Assembly (NCBI RefSeq): GCF_900091415.1
Contig: NZ_FMHU01000001.1
Coordinates: forward strand, 2,418,001 to 2,482,000
Source of the DNA: Micromonospora inyonensis
GTDB lineage: Bacteria; Actinomycetota; Actinomycetes; Mycobacteriales; Micromonosporaceae
DNA length: 64,000 bases
Direction: 5' to 3'
In this document: piece by piece, positions 59,110 to 64,000 of the stretch
Layout of the letters: every line of letters begins with the position of its first letter
Numbering within the stretch: position 1 is the stretch's first letter
Program-made: the position numbers and the translations under genes
The notes under the pieces: generated by a model
Told to the model about the DNA's origin: nothing
What the model saw: the letters and a program-made list of their open reading frames with translations, nothing else
Databases searched by the model: none

Positions 59110-60033
59110 TCAGGAGCTGACCCCGTCGGCCAGCCCGGCCCGTTCGGCGGGAGCGGCTGCCGCGGCGTCCCGGGTGGCGAGATGCTGCCGGACCGACCAC
59201 ACCACCGCCGCCGCCCAGGTGACCGTCACGACGGCGTAGCAGACGTACCGGACAGCCGCCGGGGCGTCGATCCACTCGCTGCGCAGCAGAGTCCGGCCGT
59301 TGGTGAGAATGATCATGCCGCCGACCGCGGAGCCGAGCACCCGGGGCGGGACCTTCCGGACCAGCCACGCCGCGAGCGGTGCGGCGGCCATGCCGCCGAG
59401 CAGCAGCGCGACCACCCAGCCGTAGTCGATGTTCTGCGAGCCGAGGCCGACCAGGAAGCCGAGGCTGGCGGCGACCGCCACCAGGAATTCGCTGGTGTCG
59501 ATCGAACCGATCACGCGGCGCGGCTCCATCCGGCCGCTCGCGAGGATGGCGGGGGTGCCGACCGGGCCCCAACCGCCACCGCCGGTGGCGTCGACGAAAC
59601 CGGCGACCAGGCCCAGCGGGCCGAGGAAGCGCTTGCGCAGCGGCAGCCCGACGCGTCCGGTGGGCAGCCCGGCGACGGTGAAGCGGATCAGCACGTAGCT
59701 GCCGAGGGCCAGCAGGATCAGCGACATGAGCGGGGCGGCCGCGGCGGTGGAGAGACCGGAGAGGAAGGTCGCGCCCAGGAAGGCTCCGAGGGCTCCCGGT
59801 ACGCCGACCCGGCGCACCACCCGCCAGTCCACGTTGCCGAATCTCCAGTGGGCGGCCCCGGAGACGAGCGTCGTGCCGATTTCGGCCAGATGAACGGTCG
59901 CGGACGCGCTGGCAGCACTGGTGTTGATGGCGAGAAGCAATGTGGTGGATGTCACTCCGTATGCCATCCCCAGGCTGCCGTCAACAAGTTGTGCGCCAAA
60001 GCCGACCAGGGCGAGCAGGATGAGTTTACGCAC
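59110..60033 (-). CDS. TSUP (TauE/SafE) family permease
   Basis: 307-aa membrane protein with about eight helices. FGAQLVDGSLGMAYGVTSTT then LLLAINTSAASASATVHLAE and FVDATGGGGWGPVGTPAIL are the typical TSUP repeats. The family transports sulfur-containing or small organic anions (sulfite, sulfoacetate, taurine-derived). It converges on the DMT gene and its promoter lies in the long intergenic region. Confidence 0.82.
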   Translation of the reverse strand: MRKLILLALVGFGAQLVDGSLGMAYGVTSTTLLLAINTSAASASATVHLAEIGTTLVSGAAHWRFGNVDWRVVRRVGVPGALGAFLGATFLSGLSTAAAAPLMSLILLALGSYVLIRFTVAGLPTGRVGLPLRKRFLGPLGLVAGFVDATGGGGWGPVGTPAILASGRMEPRRVIGSIDTSEFLVAVAASLGFLVGLGSQNIDYGWVVALLLGGMAAAPLAAWLVRKVPPRVLGSAVGGMIILTNGRTLLRSEWIDAPAAVRYVCYAVVTVTWAAAVVWSVRQHLATRDAAAAAPAERAGLADGVSS

Positions 60034-60857
60034 TTTTAACCGCCGATCATAAAGAGGTAATCAGAGTTAGCGGGTTCGTCACGCAAGCGCGTCGGCAATC
60101 CCTTCGGGGCCGGACGGTCGAGCGTTCGTGCTGGTGACGGGGGCTTTGCCGGCCCGTGCGGCGGCCGCCGACGGTAGGGCGACGCGGCGATCACCGGACG
60201 TGGCGGGAAAAACGATTGTTAAGTGTTTAATCGGGCGCCGCATGATCTGTGGCGTGGGCCACTTATCACTAGGTGGGAGGCGGCGGGAGGGGTGGTCCCG
60301 GCGTCCAGGGGGCGCTCCTGCGGGTCGTCGGTCAGCCGAAGCGGCAGGTGGCGGGCCATGTCGGTCGGCTGATCAGGGCATCCGGTCGTCCGGGTTCCTC
60401 ACCCCACTCTCGGGTAAGTCAGAGCTATTCGATAGGGAATGGCGGCTGGGGGGACGGAAAGGGATCGTCCACGGCCGCCGGTCGCCCTGACAAGAGCCCG
60501 TCCAGATATTGAGACGGATTGATGTGTCTCACGTTTCCGGTCATTGGGGCCCTGGTCGGCTAGTTGTTTCGTGAGTAATTAACAACCCTCTCGCCGTCCG
60601 CTCCGACCCCGCCTCCAGTGGTTCTCGACCGGTTCTCGTCGGTTCTTCCTGGCAGCGGTTGAGGCATATCCCGCCTGCTCGGTAGGGATTACGAGGCTTC
60701 TTCACGTCCGGGATCGTGTTAATCATTCGGTAACAAGCTGCCACTAGCTTGTTACGGAGCGCAACATCGATTCATGCAAATTCGGTTCTGGTCACTCGTG
60801 GTTTGACCGATCCAGCCCGTCGCAACGCGAGACCCTCGCGAACGAAGTGGGAGCCCG
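60034..60857. other. Long regulatory intergenic region before the synthase
   Basis: About 820 bp with no convincing gene between the divergent TSUP and synthase genes. Its AT content is higher than its surroundings in places (TTGTTAAGTGTTTAATCG near 60217; GTGAGTAATTAACAACC near 60571), the usual mark of control DNA in a high-GC genome. It contains the palindrome at 60730-60755. Confidence 0.6.
60730..60755. promoter_or_regulatory. 10-bp inverted repeat upstream of the synthase
   Basis: GTAACAAGCT (60730-60739) and AGCTTGTTAC (60746-60755) are perfect complements with a 6-nt spacer, about 100 bp before ATG 60858. It is a good candidate operator for a dimeric regulator controlling the cluster; the regulator is not in this window. 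Confidence 0.55.
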
Positions 60858-63800
60858 ATGAGTACTGCAACGTACACGCGCGACCTCGTCATGGTCGTCA
60901 ATCCCGGCGGTGCCCTGGAGCCCGCCCCGCGGCTGGCCGCCGCCGCTCGCGTCGGCGGTGGGGTGGGAGTGTTGGATCTGGCGGGCGGCGACGACTGGGC
61001 GCTGCGCGCGCTGGCCCAGGCCGTCGCCTGGTCGCCCGGGCCGCTCGGGGTACGGGTACCGGCCGGGTGCCAGGCCACCCTGGGCGAGGTGGAGCGGATC
61101 GCGCCCGACGGGGTCGACCTGGTCGTGCTGACGTCGGACTCGCCCTGGGACGTGGCCGAGACCGCCCCCCGCTACCGGGTGCTGGTCGAGGTGACCAGCC
61201 GGGACGAGGCCCGCGCCGCCGCCGAGGCCGGCGCACACGGACTGATCGCCCGGGGCATGGAGGCCGGTGGACGGGGCAGTGACCTCAGCTCCTTCGTCCT
61301 GCTCCAGCAGCTCGTCGCCGACGAGACCCTCGACCTGCCGGTCTGGGTCGCCGGTGGTGTCGGCCCCCGCACCGCGGCCGCCTGTCTGGTCGGCGGGGCG
61401 GCCGGCGTCGTCCTGGACAGTCAGCTCGCGCTGATGCCCGAGTCCGAGCTGCCCACCGACGTGCGGACCGCCATCCGGCGGATGGACGGCTCCGAGACAG
61501 TGCTGGTCGACGGCGTCCGGGGAATCCGGCGCGGCGGCCCGCACGACGAGGCCTCCGAGCTGGTGCCGATCGGCCAGGACGGCTGGCTCGCCTCCGTCTT
61601 CGCCGAGCGCTGGCCGGACACCGCCGCCGCCGTCCGGGGCATCCGGGACCTGATGCTCGACGCCGCCACCGACGACGCCGCCGGTGAGGTGCTGGCGCCG
61701 GGATCGCCGCTGGCCGTGGACCTCGGCATCCGGGTGCCCGTCGCCCAGGGGCCGATGACCCGGGTCAGCGACGAGCCCGGCTTCGCCGCCGCCGTCGCCG
61801 AGGACGGTGGCATGCCCTTCGTCGCGCTCGCCCTCAATGGCGCGAAACAGACCCGCCGCATCCTCACCGAGACCGCCGCCCGCCTCGGCGACCGGCCCTG
61901 GGGCGTCGGCGTGCTCGGCTTCGCCCCCGAGGAGATACGCGAGGCGCAACTGGAGGTCATCCGGGAGCTGCGTCCGGCCTGCGCGATCATCGCCGGTGGC
62001 CGGCCGCCGCAGGCGAAGGCGTTGGAGCAGCAGGGGATCACCACGTTCCTGCACGTCCCGTCGCCGGGGCTGCTGCGGCAGTTCCTGCGCTCCGGGGCCC
62101 GCCGGTTCATCTTCGAGGGCGCCGAGTGCGGCGGCCACACCGGACCCCGGGCCAGCTTCCCGCTCTGGGAGGCCCAGCTCATGGTGCTGGAGGAGTACCT
62201 CGACGCCGAACCGGACGCGGCCACGGCACTCCAGGTGTTCTTCGCCGGTGGCATCCACGACGCCCGCTCGGCCGCGATGGTCGCCACCATGGCGTCGCCG
62301 CTGGCCCGTCGGGGCGCGCGGATCGGTGTGCTGATGGGCACCGCGTACCTCTTCACCGCCGAGGCGGTGGAACACAACGCCGTCCAGCCGCTCTTCCAGC
62401 GTGAGGCGATCGCCGCCGAGCGGACCGCGCTGCTGGAGACCGCCCCCGGGCACGTCACCCGGTGCCTGCCCACCCCGTTCGTCGACGACTTCTACCAGCG
62501 CCGCGAGGAGCTGCGCGAGTCCGGGATGGAGAGCCGCGACGCGTGGCAGGAGCTGGAGAAGCTCAACATCGGGCGGGCGCGGATCGCCAGCAAGGGGATC
62601 GTGCGCGAGGGCGACACGCTGCGTTCGGTCGGCGAGGACGAGCAGGCCGCCGAGGGCATGTTCATGGCCGGGCAGATCGTCGTGCTGCGCGACGACGCGA
62701 CCACCATCGCCGGGCTGCACGACTCGGTCAGCGCCGGAGCCCGCGAGTACCACGGGAACAGCCTCGACGCGATCCGGGAGCGGCTGGCGCCGCCCGCCGA
62801 GGTCGAGGACGCCCCCGCGCCGTTGGACATCGCCATCGTCGGGATGGCCTGCATCCTGCCCGGCTCGCCGGACCTGGAGAGCTTCTGGCGTACGGTGCTC
62901 AGCGGCGCGGACGCCGTCGGCGAGGTGCCCCCGCAGCGCTGGGACACCGATCTCTACTACGCCCCCGAGGTCGGCCCCGGGCAGACCGGCCGGATCAGCG
63001 TCTCCAAGTGGGGCGGCTTCATCGAGCCGGTGCCCTTCGACGCGATCGGCTACGGCATCCCCCCGGCCGCCCTGGCCAGTATCGACCCGACCCAACTGCT
63101 CGCCCTGGAGATCTCCCACCGGGCGCTGGTCGACGCCGGGTACGCCTACGACGCGCCGGGCGTCGACCACTCCCGCACCGGCGTGGTGTTCGGCGCGGAG
63201 GCCGGCAGTGACATGGGACACGCGCAGACCCTGCGCACCATGCTCCCGGCGTACCTGGGCGACGTGCCCGCCGAGATGGAGGAGCTGCTCCCGACGGTCA
63301 CCGAGGACAGCTTCCCCGGCGTCCTGGCGAACGTGATCGCCGGCCGGGTGGCGAACCGGCTCGACCTGGGCGGCCCCAACTACACCATCGACGCGGCCTG
63401 CGCCTCGTCCCTGGCCGCGATGGACGCCGCCTGCAAGGAACTGCTCAGCGGCGACAGCGACATGATGATCTGCGGCGGCGCGGACCTGCACAACGGCATC
63501 AACGACTACCTGATGTTCACCTCCGCGCACGCGCTCTCGCCGACCGGCCGGTCCCGCCCGTTCGACTCGACCGGTGACGGCATCGCCCTCGGCGAGGGCG
63601 TGACCTGCATCGTGCTGAAGCGGCTCGCCGACGCCGAGCGGGACGGCGACCGAATCTACGCGGTGGTCAAGGGCCTCGGCGGCTCCAGCGACGGACGCGC
63701 CCTCGGCCTCACCGCGCCCCGGACGGACGGGCAGCGCCGGGCCCTGGACCGGGCGTACCGCCGCAGCGGCGTCTCGCCGCGCGAGGTCGGCCTGGTCGAG

Positions 63801-64000
63801 GCGCACGGCACCGGCACGGTGGTCGGCGACCGGACCGAGCTGGAGACGCTCACGAAGATGTTCGCCGAGGCCGGCGCGGAGCCCGGAAGCTGCGCGCTCG
63901 GCTCGGTGAAGTCGCAGATCGGGCACACCAAGTGCGCCGCCGGCCTGGCCGGCGTGATCAAGGTGGCCCTCTCCCTCTACAACGGCATCCGGCCGCCGAC
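60858..64000 (+). CDS. Multidomain synthase: tandem NMO-like barrels plus ketosynthase, C-terminus beyond the window
   Basis: 1047 codons are visible, and the frame stays open to the right edge. Residues about 1-215 form a first, partly degraded nitronate-monooxygenase/PfaD-like barrel (HGLIARGMEAGGR). A second, complete one is at about 275-600 (VPVAQGPMTRVSDEPGF, FIFEGAECGGHTGPR, FFAGGIHDARSAAMV). From about 655 a type I ketosynthase starts (IAIVGMACILPG) with the triad Cys848 (DAACASSLAA), His983 (VEAHGTGT) and His1023 (IGHTKCAAG). The barrels probably act as flavin enoyl reductases. This layout belongs to iterative polyketide or PUFA-like lipid synthases in actinobacteria. ATG 60858 follows GGGAGCCCG. 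Product unknown. Confidence 0.88.
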   Translation, partial: MSTATYTRDLVMVVNPGGALEPAPRLAAAARVGGGVGVLDLAGGDDWALRALAQAVAWSPGPLGVRVPAGCQATLGEVERIAPDGVDLVVLTSDSPWDVAETAPRYRVLVEVTSRDEARAAAEAGAHGLIARGMEAGGRGSDLSSFVLLQQLVADETLDLPVWVAGGVGPRTAAACLVGGAAGVVLDSQLALMPESELPTDVRTAIRRMDGSETVLVDGVRGIRRGGPHDEASELVPIGQDGWLASVFAERWPDTAAAVRGIRDLMLDAATDDAAGEVLAPGSPLAVDLGIRVPVAQGPMTRVSDEPGFAAAVAEDGGMPFVALALNGAKQTRRILTETAARLGDRPWGVGVLGFAPEEIREAQLEVIRELRPACAIIAGGRPPQAKALEQQGITTFLHVPSPGLLRQFLRSGARRFIFEGAECGGHTGPRASFPLWEAQLMVLEEYLDAEPDAATALQVFFAGGIHDARSAAMVATMASPLARRGARIGVLMGTAYLFTAEAVEHNAVQPLFQREAIAAERTALLETAPGHVTRCLPTPFVDDFYQRREELRESGMESRDAWQELEKLNIGRARIASKGIVREGDTLRSVGEDEQAAEGMFMAGQIVVLRDDATTIAGLHDSVSAGAREYHGNSLDAIRERLAPPAEVEDAPAPLDIAIVGMACILPGSPDLESFWRTVLSGADAVGEVPPQRWDTDLYYAPEVGPGQTGRISVSKWGGFIEPVPFDAIGYGIPPAALASIDPTQLLALEISHRALVDAGYAYDAPGVDHSRTGVVFGAEAGSDMGHAQTLRTMLPAYLGDVPAEMEELLPTVTEDSFPGVLANVIAGRVANRLDLGGPNYTIDAACASSLAAMDAACKELLSGDSDMMICGGADLHNGINDYLMFTSAHALSPTGRSRPFDSTGDGIALGEGVTCIVLKRLADAERDGDRIYAVVKGLGGSSDGRALGLTAPRTDGQRRALDRAYRRSGVSPREVGLVEAHGTGTVVGDRTELETLTKMFAEAGAEPGSCALGSVKSQIGHTKCAAGLAGVIKVALSLYNGIRPP

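Noticed and set aside
60792..63926. Very long open frame antisense to the synthase (over 1000 codons)
   Set aside because: It mirrors the codon pattern of the real synthase gene, has no recognisable domains, and high-GC DNA often keeps antisense frames open.
1..64000. CRISPR array
   Set aside because: No regularly spaced repeats with unique spacers and no cas genes anywhere in the window.

Overview
The window is high-GC actinobacterial DNA. Its backbone (korBA, nuoA-like, folP-like, DivIVA-like, tag, paaX, DUF3117, pepA, htrA, tatB, mrp, mgtE-like, phzF, TSUP) looks like Micromonosporaceae, probably Micromonospora or a close relative. That assignment comes from gene content and codon style only. 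The conserved backbone is interrupted by mobile and accessory segments.

Layout. 1-4325 is accessory debris: a partial ATP-grasp ligase, an intact IS982-type insertion sequence, a tRNA 3'-end fragment with palindromic sites beside it, and a tyrosine integrase broken by two frameshifts. 5004-19882 is a metabolic island between two copies of a ~160-175 bp hairpin-bearing repeat. It encodes a FrlB/FraB-like deglycase, FrlD-like kinase, hydantoinase/oxoprolinase A and B subunits, a LacI regulator, a complete oligopeptide-type ABC importer and a cytoplasmic gamma-glutamyltransferase-like enzyme. Two promoters of matching design, each with a pair of LacI-type operators, would drive the two plus-strand transcripts. 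I infer a pathway that imports a glycated glutamate or oxoproline compound, opens the ring or gamma-amide, phosphorylates the sugar and splits it into glucose 6-phosphate and glutamate.

19394-31626 mixes housekeeping and mobile DNA: an ISAs1-type element, a secreted amidase, a clgR-clpP pair, a K+ channel with an RCK domain, and a secreted trypsin-like protease gene split by an IS3-type element with loss of the middle of the protease. 31657-39002 is backbone (2-oxoacid:ferredoxin oxidoreductase, a secreted Pro/Thr-rich protein, an orphan nuoA, a dihydropteroate synthase paralogue, a DivIVA-like and a SRPBCC protein).

39021-45459 is a second accessory unit with divergent arms. The minus arm runs 59-aa peptide, PPOX-fold protein, HAD hydrolase, UbiD-type decarboxylase; the plus arm runs APH-fold kinase, quinolinate synthase NadA, IMPase-fold phosphatase. 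It resembles an undescribed small-molecule pathway, possibly to a pyridine product, inserted between backbone genes. 45514-60033 is backbone again. The last 3.1 kb opens a large synthase with two nitronate-monooxygenase-like (PfaD/FabK-like) barrels followed by a ketosynthase, running off the right edge. It marks the start of a polyketide or PUFA-like lipid gene cluster.
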